Below, one piece after another: positions 46,379-56,341 of a stretch of 64,000 nt of DNA. The DNA is from Isoetes taiwanensis (Eukaryota; Streptophyta; Lycopodiopsida; Isoetales; Isoetaceae). Made by a program: the position numbers and the translations under genes. Positions within the stretch are counted from its first letter, which is position 1; every line of letters begins with the position of its first letter. The stretch lies in contig JAJEKV010000022.1 of the NCBI GenBank assembly GCA_021234155.1, positions 9,300,934 through 9,364,933 on the forward strand. The letters are read 5' to 3'. The notes below the pieces were generated by a model that saw only the letters and a list, made by a program, of their open reading frames with translations, was not told the origin of the DNA and ran no database searches.

Positions 46379-47833
46379 GCAGTAGGGGCGGCTATGGCGC
46401 CCCTTTTCGCAGTGTCGGGTTAAGCCAAGCGGCTGGAGGGCGGTTAGGGATAAGTCTTTGATTTGGGGGCCGGGCTGTCTGATCCATTCGAGCGGCAGAA
46501 GTTCCACTCTTAGATCCTTCTAGGCATCTAACCGGGAAAGCTTTCTTCCCTAGAAATCAGTGTCTGCTGTGTTCTTGGCAAGGCTAGTATTCTTGGTTTT
46601 TCTGCTTCTTGTTTATGCATATTCCACGAGGTTTCCAGCTATGGGAGTAGTGCCTCAGGTTAGTTGTGTCAGGTTTGAATGAAGAGCTCTACTTTACGGG
46701 CCGCAGTCACATTTCTTGTAAGCTCCTAGTCTTTGGTTGTGAGAAGGTACCGATTTTCGGAAAAGAATGAAAGCACCTCTATAGTACTTATTGATGTAAG
46801 AAGAAGGGCGTCAGTCAGCCTTGAGTAGAGTCTCCTGCTAGAATATACATTGGATGAGTTCTTTAAGGCTAGTCAGGATTGAATTGAAAAGAGTTGCTGG
46901 CCTCCTGTAGTATTATGACAGTGAAGAAGAAGATGATGCTGGCAGCCTTAGTACCGAGTTTGTAATCTTTCTTATTGCTGGTGTTATTGTTTGCAAGAAC
47001 CGTGCCGTGGGCGAAGGAAAGCACTTCACCATTTTACATTGCAAATGTATTGAAGGCGTTGTGGTTCTGTGCCTAACGATTAGCAGGGCCCGTGCTCCCC
47101 TTTCCCAGCAAGGGGTGGCTTGTGCATTGTTAGTTAGCATGAATGGGGCAGTTCTTGTGCTAATGACTTCTAGTGGGCGGGAGACCCTAGAAATGTTATT
47201 GTCTTGGTCTTGCAGGAAGACAAGACCTGCATGACTAGATCTGCGATGGACTGGCATGTCTACGTGGATTCTAGCGGTGGTGCCATTTGCTGGTTTGCCG
47301 GTGGAGAAGAAGGTGAATGCCTCATGCGGTTGGGCTTCCTATAAAACGCCTGTAGCAATACGGGCTGTGTCATTACTATCTTGATGGGTGGAGCATAAAG
47401 AGGATCCTGTTTTCTAGCTTGGTGGCGGATCAATGCACTTGGCTTGTTCCTTTCCTGGCAGCTTGCGGTCTCGTGTCTGGTTTCTTAGTTCTATCGAGGG
47501 GCCACATTTTTGAAGCAATGATGCTTTTGGGGCATGTGGAAAGACAAGAGCTTTGCTCCCATAGTACCCAATTGGAGAAGAGGCCGGGTTGTTCTTGTTT
47601 AGTACCTGGCCCTACTTGTATCATTCTGGGTCTAGGAATTTAGTCCTTCTCTCCTGTAGTATCCTACGGAGAAGAAGTTGAGAGTTGTGCTAATAGTACT
47701 GGCCCAGAGTCTAGACTACTACTCATGGATTAGAGAAGTGGTAGTAGCTCTGTACTCAACTGTATGTATGTAAAATGTTTATCCTTTGAATATAATACAG
47801 ATCCTTGCCTTCAAAAAAAAAAAAAAAAAAAAA
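46379..47833 (+). other. Non-coding segment ending in poly(A)
   Basis: No gene is supported. The segment ends CAGATCCTTGCCTTC followed by an A-rich run (47813-47844), as in the 3' end of a polyadenylated retroposed transcript or LINE. Target duplications were not found. Confidence 0.4.
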
Positions 47834-47844
47834 AGAAAAAAAAG

Positions 47845-48204
47845 GACCTCCAGTTGGCACGCCGGATCCGAGGGGAACGGCCGTGAGAATGTTAAGCTGT
47901 AATATCGATGTACTCTTTTTATATATTAATATATCACTAAGTTCAAGTTTTCCCATCTTAGTATGATGATCAAATCTCTCCTCTTGTGATTGTTATCTAA
48001 GGTTCTGAATGAGACACCGTGATAATCATAATAATCGTAATGGAAAAAAAAAATATAAATAAATAAAATAAAATAATAATAATATTTAGCTGGCGCCTCG
48101 AACTCCGTGCGTGAATATTTAAAGAGTCATATTCACTTAGGGTTTGTCATTCTCTTCAGTCGTCCTTCTTGTTTTCGCTCCTCCTTCTTTGTCTCTTCCT
48201 TCTC
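47845..48204 (+). other. Leader of the ORF2-like gene in element B
   Basis: AT-rich sequence with ATATTTAAAG near 48114 that could serve as a TATA region, then a CT-rich leader before the ATG at 48205. No coding region. Confidence 0.4.
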
Positions 48205-49433
48205 ATGGATTATGAAGGCCGTTTAGCCTGGTACATGGGAGGCGAGTAGTGGGATCCTCAGGTCCCCTACCCTCTTCTAGACCCTCTCCTGCAGTGCAAG
48301 GTTGATCTTGTTGACAACATGCGGGCACACCCTCATTATGATGTCTTTCTTGAGTTTTACAATGAGGAAATCCTACAGCAGTGGAACTTTTGAGCGAGCG
48401 CAGCCAACCTCATCTCCACAAGGACCTTTTTATCGCGGATGTTGGGGATGACCGCCACGGCGATGAGATTCTTAGGGGCATTGTCGGGCGACGCTAAGCA
48501 CGCCCCATTCTTGACCTCGGCTCCAACGAGCAGCCTAGTTTGAAGCTTCAGTTTGCCCTTGCCCTTATCATGACTTCCTCCGGATCCTGAAGAGGATGAA
48601 CTGATAAGCTATGCTGATTTTGTAAGATGGAAGCAATCGGCCACGAAAAGCCTTTACCTGTAGTAAGGGCCAAGCACTTGTCTTTTAAGTTCGCCGCCTA
48701 CCATAAAGGTTGGGAATCAAGATTACTTCTTTCTTTGGCGATATTCAATGGGCATATCGGCATATTGCTCATAAGGGCAAGCAAAAAGATCGGCCCATCT
48801 CCTTTATGAGTTGGTAGGAGTACTATCGGTCAAGATGACTTTGTGGATTACTCTCGGCTCCGACTATCTGGGGAGATACATCGAACTTAATTATCATCCT
48901 CTTGACATTGAGCCCGTCCACACTCTACTTTGCTCACTGATGGTTAATGATCGAGTGCTCCTTCCTCAATTCTGAGTCGACTTTCCGCTATGGGCCCACA
49001 TGTTCCCAACATCAACGATGTTGTAGTCAAAAGATGGAAGAAGACCCAACTGTTGAAGATTTATGTGATGAAAGCTAGTGCGGCTTTCGGGAAGAAGGAA
49101 TTGGTTCAAGAGGAGGAACTGCAGCTGTAACCCGAGTCTGAATTGGTTTCCTTAACCCATCCGGTACATTCTTGGGTTGAAATGCCATATCCTCGGTTCT
49201 TCTTGTCAGCTTTTACAAGCAGGCAAGTCCTCTTCTTTGCTAAAGCAATTGCACCTGAAGCAGAGGCGGCTCTATGGGCACTTAGGGCACTTTCTAAGAC
49301 AGCCGGCCGTAAGAAGTTGCCCACCAACCTCGAGCAGGTCATCCTGGTAAATCGTGATCTGGCCATTGCAGTGTTTGACCACGATATTGGCTCTTGGATG
49401 AATTTGAGTCTCCTGGTTGCGGTATACATATAA
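48205..49433 (+). pseudogene. ORF2-like gene of element B, many stops and frameshifts
   Basis: The ATG at 48205 starts MDYEGRLAWYMGGE, then a TAG, then VDLVDNMRAHPHYDVF and YNEEILQQW. This aligns without gaps over about 26 residues with FDLHATL...YDHQILPW of element A's ORF2, at the same distance from the start. Near 48830 a frame reads QDDFVDYSRLRLSGEI, matching HSDFIDYSYQEIP of element A, followed by a shared LxPxF ending. The last part (49140-49433) reads APEAEAALWALRAL and could be an RNase-H-like remnant, but that is weak. Several stops make it non-functional. Confidence 0.5.
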
Positions 49434-51003
49434 ATATACCGACACGTCACCCAGTAAAGGTACGCCACCATGGGGTATTTAACCTAGGGGGTTGACCTAA
49501 AAGGGGTTAAATTACCTATGCTAATTTAATCATTAAGGATAATAACCTATGATTAGGGAATTAATGTCTACGTGATTAATTAGGTTAATCAATGCTTTGG
49601 GAAGGCGCCACCTGGCCTAAATCGATTGGCCAGCATGGGGAATTCCAAATTGGGCCATCAACTTGACCCCTATCCCCTAATTGACTCCCAAAATCGATCA
49701 AGAGGAGGCCGGTTGAGCCCACCTTGCCAAGCACCTTTACCCTCCGTGTGTCCAAAGTCGCGCCAAGTCCAGGGGAAGATGGAAGCACCAAATGACAACG
49801 GATCCAGCCCAGGAACTTCAGTGGGTGGTTAGTATAGCTTGAGGATTCTAGAGTGCCTGTTGGGCACTTGTTGTATTTATTTTTATGTTCTCTCTTTTTA
49901 CTTGTAGGAACTAACCCTTGATTGTAAAGGTGAGTTCTCTTTATTTCTGATTCTGGTTTTGCTCTTAAAGGATGGATTGATAGTTCTTTGCATAGTATTA
50001 CTCTGGAAATGGGGGAATTAAGGGGGTAGAGACTTGAGCCATGTTAGTAGTATACTCCTAGGTTGAACCCCTGTATTTCCCATTAAATGCGGCTTTGGTG
50101 CAAGAGACCACCGGTCGTGACGCTATGGAATGGCTTGGCACCGAGAAGGGATCTGAGTGGTGAAGTGGGGTGGGGTCTTGCACGAACATAAAAGGCTCCC
50201 TCGAGACTCCTACAATGGGCTAGGCCCGATGGCGGTCCACGGAGAGGGGCCTGTATGGGTCCGACACTCCCCGGTGTAGTGGTGTGACCCGTATGGGGCA
50301 CCATGAACTTTGAGTAGATTTAGGGTGAGTAAAATCGGTGCGGATCATGGGGTCGCTGATGCGGCACGTATTCTCTAGCTCACCCATGGAACCACTGTGA
50401 TCCTGGAAGGGGACGCTTCCCTGACCTGCCTCATCGGACCGGGGCGTCATGAACCCTGGAGTAGGCCCAAAGGGTGATTCCTTGAGCCTGCGTCTCCGGA
50501 AGGCTATAGCAAAGCCATAGGCGTGAATGGACCCATCTGCAAAGTGTGCACTGGAGGGGCGGATGGAATGGACAACCCCTAGCCAATTGCTCTATGCTTT
50601 TCAGCATAGCGCCGAGTTATACCTCATGTCTGCTGATCTCTTGAGACCGAGCCATCACCCATCCTCCGCGAGTCCTAGGAGTCCTAGGGGTAGAACCTGG
50701 GGATTTGTGGTGTTTCCTTAGGATTAGATGCATCTTCTTTGCCGTTGGTATTTGGATGGATGTGCCACCCTTCGTGGTGGTTATTTATATATGATTTATG
50801 CTGTGTGCTAACCTTGTATTCATGCTTCCGCGACTTAGGAGTCCCATTGAAGGCGTGGGCCGAATGACCCCTCTGTGTGTCCTTCACTCGGGCATCTTTC
50901 TATAGATGGCCCGGGCCCTGCTCATGGTGAGATGGTTGCCATGGGAGGGGAAAGTCCCCGTATGTATACGACCGGGTGTCGTATATATTCAGGGAGCGTC
51001 ACA
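49421..51003 (+). repeat. Right LTR of element B
   Basis: It matches the left LTR from GGTATAC onward. The first 23 bases of the LTR are missing or replaced, so no polypurine tract can be placed. It ends GAGCGTCACA next to CCATA. Confidence 0.85.
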
Positions 51004-51008
51004 CCATA
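51004..51008. repeat. Target-site duplication of element B, right (CCATA)
   Basis: An exact repeat of 34323-34327. Confidence 0.95.
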
Positions 51009-51735
51009 GCGGGCTAGGCCTATGGTCGGTCACTTAGTGTGGGCCGGGCATGGGTCCGACACCTCTTGGGGCAATGGTGTCGCCCTGCCTCTCAGGAGTT
51101 GCAAGTGCCGCTTGGCTCCTGTTTTGGGGTTAAGCCCGGGTTACGAATGGGTGTTATCGCCATGATTCTCTAGCCCCGCCCATGGAACCTCTGAGCCGGG
51201 GAAGGGAGATGCAACCCTTCCTCGCCTCGACCCAGGCCCGGGAGGTGCAACCTGGAGTAGTCCCGATGGGTGATACTATGGGATTATTAGCGATCCTGGA
51301 AGGCTAGAGTCATGCGAGCCGATCTAGGTCAACCCTAGCCATTGTCTATAGCCAGCCCGCCATTGTTATGACTCGATTGCGCTCTATCTTGAGGCCCTAG
51401 CCCGGTCGGTCCACCTTCCTTATGAGTCCGGAGCCATGGGTAGGAGCTCTCATGTTTTATGGCATATGATTATCTTCTTTGTAGTTGTGGATATGTGGAT
51501 GGGCTACCCTTCCGAGGTAGTATGATGTATTGTTGTTGCTAGTTCTCGACGTTGTTTATGCTTCATTGTGATAGGAGCCCATAGGGAAGGGCACGCAAGA
51601 CACCTTGTCCCTTCCCGCACTAGAGTCATCTCAGAGTGCGGGATAGACGGAGGGCCCGTGCGATCGAGGACCGGATGGGGGATTTTCTTGCGGAGTGTAC
51701 GGCCGGGCGCCGTATATTTAGCAGGGAGCGTCACA
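51009..51735 (+). repeat. 3' LTR of element A, second part
   Basis: It continues the LTR from GCGGGCTAGGCC, matching 2083-2840 of the 5' LTR, and ends GGGAGCGTCACA before TCTGG. Confidence 0.9.
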
Positions 51736-51740
51736 TCTGG

Positions 51741-52318
51741 CGATGCCACACGATGCAAATCCAATGCATCCAATGCATTAAGAAAATGAACGACGTGCCC
51801 TTTCAAAAGCTAATCTCAACCGTTCAATTTTTCTTATAGAGGTTACAAATGCTCAACGGTCAAAAATTAACAAGCAATCTTACGGTCCAAAATGGAAATT
51901 ATGAAACACAACAAAATTGGTGGGTATCAAATAAACGCGGTTCAACACCTAGCACCAGCACCCTTCATACTTTTTTTTCCACCCTTCACCAGTTATAGTC
52001 TAACCTATCTAATGCCCGTCACTTCATATAGAGACCCACTGCCCCGTTCTAATCATAACACGCTTCGCCCAAGTAAAGTAATGAATGTGACCGGAAGGGC
52101 GTCAATTTTGAATTTGTAAATTGCAACTATAAATGCGTTTCCCCAACTTTTGCTACTCCGGCCAAAAAGCCCACGGAGAAAAAGCTCGAGAATTTCCACA
52201 TTCACTCTAGTATTCCAAAACTCAAACGCACTATGTGGAAGAAGGTTGTTAATCCGCCGGCTCAGCCAGTAATTCCAACGGATGCCATGTGCAGGATAAG
52301 CAAAATGCACTGCCAATT
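51741..52318. other. Right flank of element A, no supported gene
   Basis: Overlapping small frames only. Short AATCCAATGCATCC repeats lie near 51758-51780. Confidence 0.45.
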
Positions 52319-53240
52319 TTGATATGGGCTTAGGGAGTCAGGATGAGTCAAAAGTTGATCTTGATGAAGACGTCCCTATAGAAGTAGCATTTGGACAAAA
52401 AAAAACAAGGCTAATGTAATTTTGCCATATGTATTTCAGGTAGGCAAACCTTGATTGCTCAAGACAACCCTAAACCATCAGCCAAAGGGTTTTTGTTTAA
52501 ACAATTAATATATTTGATCCCTGTTTTCTTCCACCATGAATGTGCAAATTTTGTTTGGATAATTCATTCAACTTAGGCTTGAGTAAAAACTTGTCTGCAA
52601 AAAAAGAAGGCAGCCAATGGTTATACTTAGTGAATCTGATGAAGAAGACAATGCCACTAAAAGAGTGCCAGCACAACCTCTAACATACAAAAGGTGCCTG
52701 TTATCCTGTTATATTTCACCTTGTATATTCTCTACAAATTTCAGTTGGTAATTGGACCACATCCTTGCATGCAGGAGAACAAGGCAGGTTGTGAATGATG
52801 AAACGGAGGATGAAGCACGAAAGGCCATTGCAAGGGTTACTGATAGCCAGGAAACACCAATACATTGGGGGCAGGGAGATACTAATACAGATGTATCTGA
52901 CTATGGCTATCAACACTCTCCATCACCGGGTAGCAAAGCTAAAGCAGAGTCCAGCACAGCTCGCAGCACAGTCCCGCAATGCAGCACACATCGACAGTGG
53001 GTGCAAACGTTGAGGGATGGGAACCCAAACGGAAGTTGATGGTGCTTGACATAAATGGTGTACTGGCACAGACACAACAGAGGAGAATGGGCCAAAAAAT
53101 CTTGCCTCCACCTCAAACAAACCATGTTGTAAAAGAAACTGCAAATAAGTACCTCATTTGCAGACCAGGGTATTATGAGTTTGTGGAGTGGGCGCTACAG
53201 AGGTTTGATATTGTGTCTACCCTACTGTTGCTATCCTTTT
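52319..53240 (+). pseudogene. N-terminal exons of an FCP1-like HAD phosphatase gene
   Basis: Plus-strand pieces look like exons. 52322-52415 is an acidic stretch (DESKVDLDEDVPIEV). 52615-52693 reads VILSESDEEDNATKR and is followed by a GT donor. 52773-53215 starts after a GCAG acceptor. The last contains the HAD motif I, LMVLDINGVLAQ, near 53037-53072, where the second Asp of DxD is Asn as in several plant FCP1-like proteins, then LICRPGYYEFVEWAL. A frame change near 53000 separates the linker from motif I. No C-terminal catalytic half was found before element C starts at 55815. It may be a damaged host gene or one with long introns. Confidence 0.6.
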
Positions 53241-55814
53241 TAGGGGAATGTATTATCATTATCCCTTGGTATACCATGATATTTGAGTCACCTATGATGG
53301 CTATTACAATATATAAAGTGCTTGTTTGCACATAATTTGTTTGAAGTAATTTTTGGTGGCCTCAATTCATATGTGTTTTTGTTTGAAGCTATGTTTTCTA
53401 GCCTCTGATACATATTTATGGCAGACATGGAGATCTGAAATTCAAGGCAAATTTGGATGCAATCTACCCTTTTTAGTTTTGTCTTTGCAATCTGCTTTCC
53501 CACCCTCTCACCTTACAAATCCATTCTGGTTTTCGTTACTCTTCCTGTTTTTGGTTTGAGACTTACGCAATGCTTGTGTTTTCTCGCAATTTGGGGCATT
53601 ATCCTAGCTCTTTAGGATTTGGCTTTTCTGCAGATGTTTGTCGTTTTCTACTCTCTTTTAGTTTCCAGTCTAAAAGATTTGTTTTCGAACCCATTGGGTT
53701 AAGTTTATCTCTCATTCTTGACCTGCAGTGGTGCTCCTTCCCTTTTTGTTGCACGATATTTTCTTTTATAGAAATCTATGGTTAAATCGGGTTGCTGTTG
53801 CTTTATTGTATTTAGAGGTGTTAGGCGGTCTGGATAGCGCATCCCATTCTCTCCGTTCTAAGCTTGCCCATGACAGAGATTGGCTGTGGATCGTTTCATA
53901 GTCTAGAATCTTTGCCATAGGAAAGGAGGGTATCGTTGCCTAGTTCTGAAACCATTCTAGTTAACATTTTTGCCCATAGTTTTTTTTAGATCAAAATGCT
54001 GTTAGAGCACATCTGCAGACATGGGAATCCAAAATCATGTGTAACAGTGACCCGGCCCTCTTAAATCCAGCCAGCTTGTGGTTGATAATCCAGATTTTCC
54101 ATATCCTTAAGTTAGCTAATCCTTTTTTTTCTCGTGTTATAGATGAGCACCTTACATCCTAACAACATCATAACAATTTGCTACACTTATCTAGATTAAC
54201 TGGTATCACTAAGTGCCAGGATCGTTCTTTTCAACTCTAACATCAAAAGGAGTAGAGTGAAAAATGATGAGTCCTCATTCTACACTTCCTCTATTACAAC
54301 AGATTTGCTCAAGTGAAAGCTGCATTTGATTTCTAGTTGTATATATAAAAATTAGCATAACTGTTTTTAGATCCATGCATGTGCCATGGGTTACTATTAT
54401 AATTGCATCCTCGTAGAAAATCAATGGCTTCCAATATTACAATTGACTACAACATTCACGAGGCTATCTAAAAATATTCGAATTACATGTTGGTTTGCAT
54501 AGGTTGTTAACCTACATGATAATCTAAACTTCATGTATTTTCAGACATATAAACTAGGGCATTGTGGAAGTATTGTATGTTGTTGTTTTAATATTTATGC
54601 CTCACCACACAAGCAGTCAAGCAAGCATACGAGGACATATTTAAGCAAGTGAGACTCAAAGGTTTGATATGTTTTTTTTATTCAATATAGAGTATAGGTC
54701 CCCTTGATTATCATTCATTCTTTATCCTTCCGCAGTGAGCCTATGAAAATTTGGCAAAAACTTGAAGACTATACCAAACACCACTATCCTTGTAGTGACT
54801 GCTGGAGGAACATCTTGAAGCATTTGTGAGGCCAATTTGGAAGCCTCTAATGTGTATGATAACAACTTTTGAGGGAATCTAGATGAATGATTGGTTTGAA
54901 CTACAGTAGCTCGATTTCATAATATATACTAGGTATACATCAGACATAATATGGCCTAATTGTCCTTTGTAAGTGCATCTCTACATTGCATTTTGAATAT
55001 ATTTTCTAGATGCTAAGAAATACAGATGTCCTCTGCTCATAGTTCCAAGTGGTTTGCTTCAATCCATTACAATGTTATCCATATGACGTTCTTAAATTAT
55101 CGTGGTAAAACTTAACACTTCCAAAATCGGCTGAACTGCACATATTTTCTCTAGATGCTGTAAAATAAAGATGGCTTCTGCCTCAAAATTTCAAGGTTTT
55201 GTGCCTTTTTGCCGCAGATTTTTAGGTGGTTTATGCTCGTGACATTTGAATTCATTTGATTACTATCCATTATATATGATCTAATTTGAAGATGTCTTTT
55301 GCTTCAACAAGTCAGATGGTTTATGCTCATGACATTTGAATTCATTTGAACATTATCCATCACATGTGATCTAATTTGAAGATGTCTTTCTCTTCAACAA
55401 GTCGGGTGTTTTGTCTTTCCCACATTGAATCATTATCATATTGCATCCCAACCAGTAGACTGTAATAAATTAGGCACATACCATACTCGGTTCAAAAAAA
55501 TTTGTATTTTCACATGTGAGTTAGGCATTAAGTAATTTGGAGGGCGAACCCAAATGCTACATTTAATTCTTAATCAAACTGCCTATAATATTAAATAAAC
55601 ACTGTCTACCATTGAAAGTAAGTTGTTCGTTCTCAGAAATCAATAACCCTATGTTTTATTTAATGTAACCCCACACATCTCTTTTGATTGGAATAATCTC
55701 CCAACATTAGTCAATTCATGCTCGGTTTAGTTGAATGTAGTTCCACTCAAATTTCTTAAATTGCATTGCACTCTTATGCAATATGTTACCATTTCTCACA
55801 GACGATGTTTGTCA
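53241..55814. other. AT-rich stretch, intron-like, with a 90-bp tandem duplication
   Basis: No gene is supported. A unit starting GGTTTATGCTC and ending CTTCAACAAGTC is tandemly duplicated at about 55226-55316 and 55317-55406. The stretch may be intron sequence of the FCP1-like gene. Confidence 0.45.
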
Positions 55815-56015
55815 TGAACCTACGCGAAATCAAGGAAAATACGTGGAGAATACGCAAGAAATACGGAGGAAATACTCCAAGATCGGCAAAGAATCTGATA
55901 TATGAACAAGAATTAAGAATACAATGGCCCGAAGGCAAGCATGAACATGAGACAGATGCCTAGAAGGCTCAAGACTGGCGTTGAACCGGAATGGTTTGAC
56001 AAGAAGGAGGTGCCT

Positions 56016-56024
56016 CCTTATATA
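56016..56024 (-). promoter_or_regulatory. TATA box in LTR of element C
   Basis: TATATAAGG on the minus strand lies in the direction of element transcription, next to a perfect 7-bp-arm palindrome. Confidence 0.5.
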
Positions 56025-56172
56025 TCTAGACCAATGATCAGGATCGCGCCACTCCAATGGATGAGATCGCGCCAAGTGTCGCGCATGCATTTAGGTTCTA
56101 GAACATTCTAGAACCTTCTGGAGATAGTCCCACATATGAGAAAGACGTGAAGGAATGTCTTCAACAAATATT

Positions 56173-56247
56173 GGTAGCGCACTTGGCAAGGGCGTATGAC
56201 TCGCAACTGAAAGGTTGCGAGTTCAAACCCTGTCTTGTGCAACTACC
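56173..56247 (+). tRNA. tRNA-like sequence (pseudo-tRNA or SINE head) in the LTR
   Basis: GGTAG...CTACC ends can pair. TAGCGCACTTGG (56175-56186) resembles a Pol III A box. GTTCAAACCC (56221-56230) resembles the B box and T loop. CTCGCAAC and GTTGCGAG form an 8-bp stem across the middle that does not fit a normal cloverleaf. It is therefore a tRNA-derived relic rather than a working tRNA. Confidence 0.4.
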
Positions 56248-56328
56248 CTTTTGCATCCGTGTGACGACCATCTTTTGTACATAGAAGTATAATGTTCGTA
56301 TGATACAAATATCCGTATGGTCGTCACA

Positions 56329-56341
56329 CCATTCCCCTCCT
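56329..56341 (-). other. Polypurine tract of element C
   Basis: The minus strand reads AGGAGGGGAATGG directly before the LTR start TGTGACGACC. Confidence 0.85.

Larger units (their letters stand above)
34328..51003 (+). mobile_element. Element B: 16.7-kb LTR retrotransposon without gag-pol, with H3-like and ORF2-like genes
   Basis: It begins TGTGACGTTCCAAG and ends GAGCGTCACA, inserted in the 3' LTR of element A with a perfect CCATA duplication. Its LTRs share the ends and several internal blocks with those of A (TGGGTCCGACAC, GGGAGCGTCACA), so the two are related families. Inside are a tRNA-Met primer site, a three-copy array of host-like sequence, an H3-like gene and an ORF2-like gene. I find no gag, protease, RT or integrase, so it would need enzymes from another element to move. 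Confidence 0.85.
1340..51735 (+). mobile_element. Element A: composite Ty3/gypsy chromovirus with an H3-like cargo gene
   Basis: The element has a 5' LTR (1340-2840), a tRNA-Met primer site, an H3-like frame, ORF2, gag-pol (27779-32602), a polypurine tract (33431-33444) and a 3' LTR (33445-34327 continued at 51009-51735). Removing nested element B and one CCATA copy leaves about 33.7 kb, of which 5 kb is a DNA transposon and perhaps 8 kb another insertion. The matching LTRs and near-matching flanks support one insertion. An alternative is recombination between two copies of one family. The integrase-linked chromodomain places it among chromoviruses. It is inactive, because protease, reverse-transcribing frame and integrase are all damaged. 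Confidence 0.8.
55815..56328 (-). repeat. 3' LTR of element C
   Basis: On the minus strand it runs from TGTGACGACCAT to GTAGGTTCA. It contains a TATATAAGG box (minus strand, 56016-56024), an AAGGAGG-TG-CCTCCTT palindrome at 56004-56019, and a tRNA-like segment on the plus strand (56173-56247). Confidence 0.8.

Noticed and set aside
47007-47643. Frames in the segment 46379-47833
   Set aside because: They are short and unlike known proteins. The segment ends in poly(A) and is better seen as a non-coding retroposed end.
49143-49433. A second RNase H domain in element B
   Set aside because: Only an APEAEAALWALRAL stretch recalls RNase H and no catalytic acidic pattern could be placed, so it is mentioned as a possibility only.
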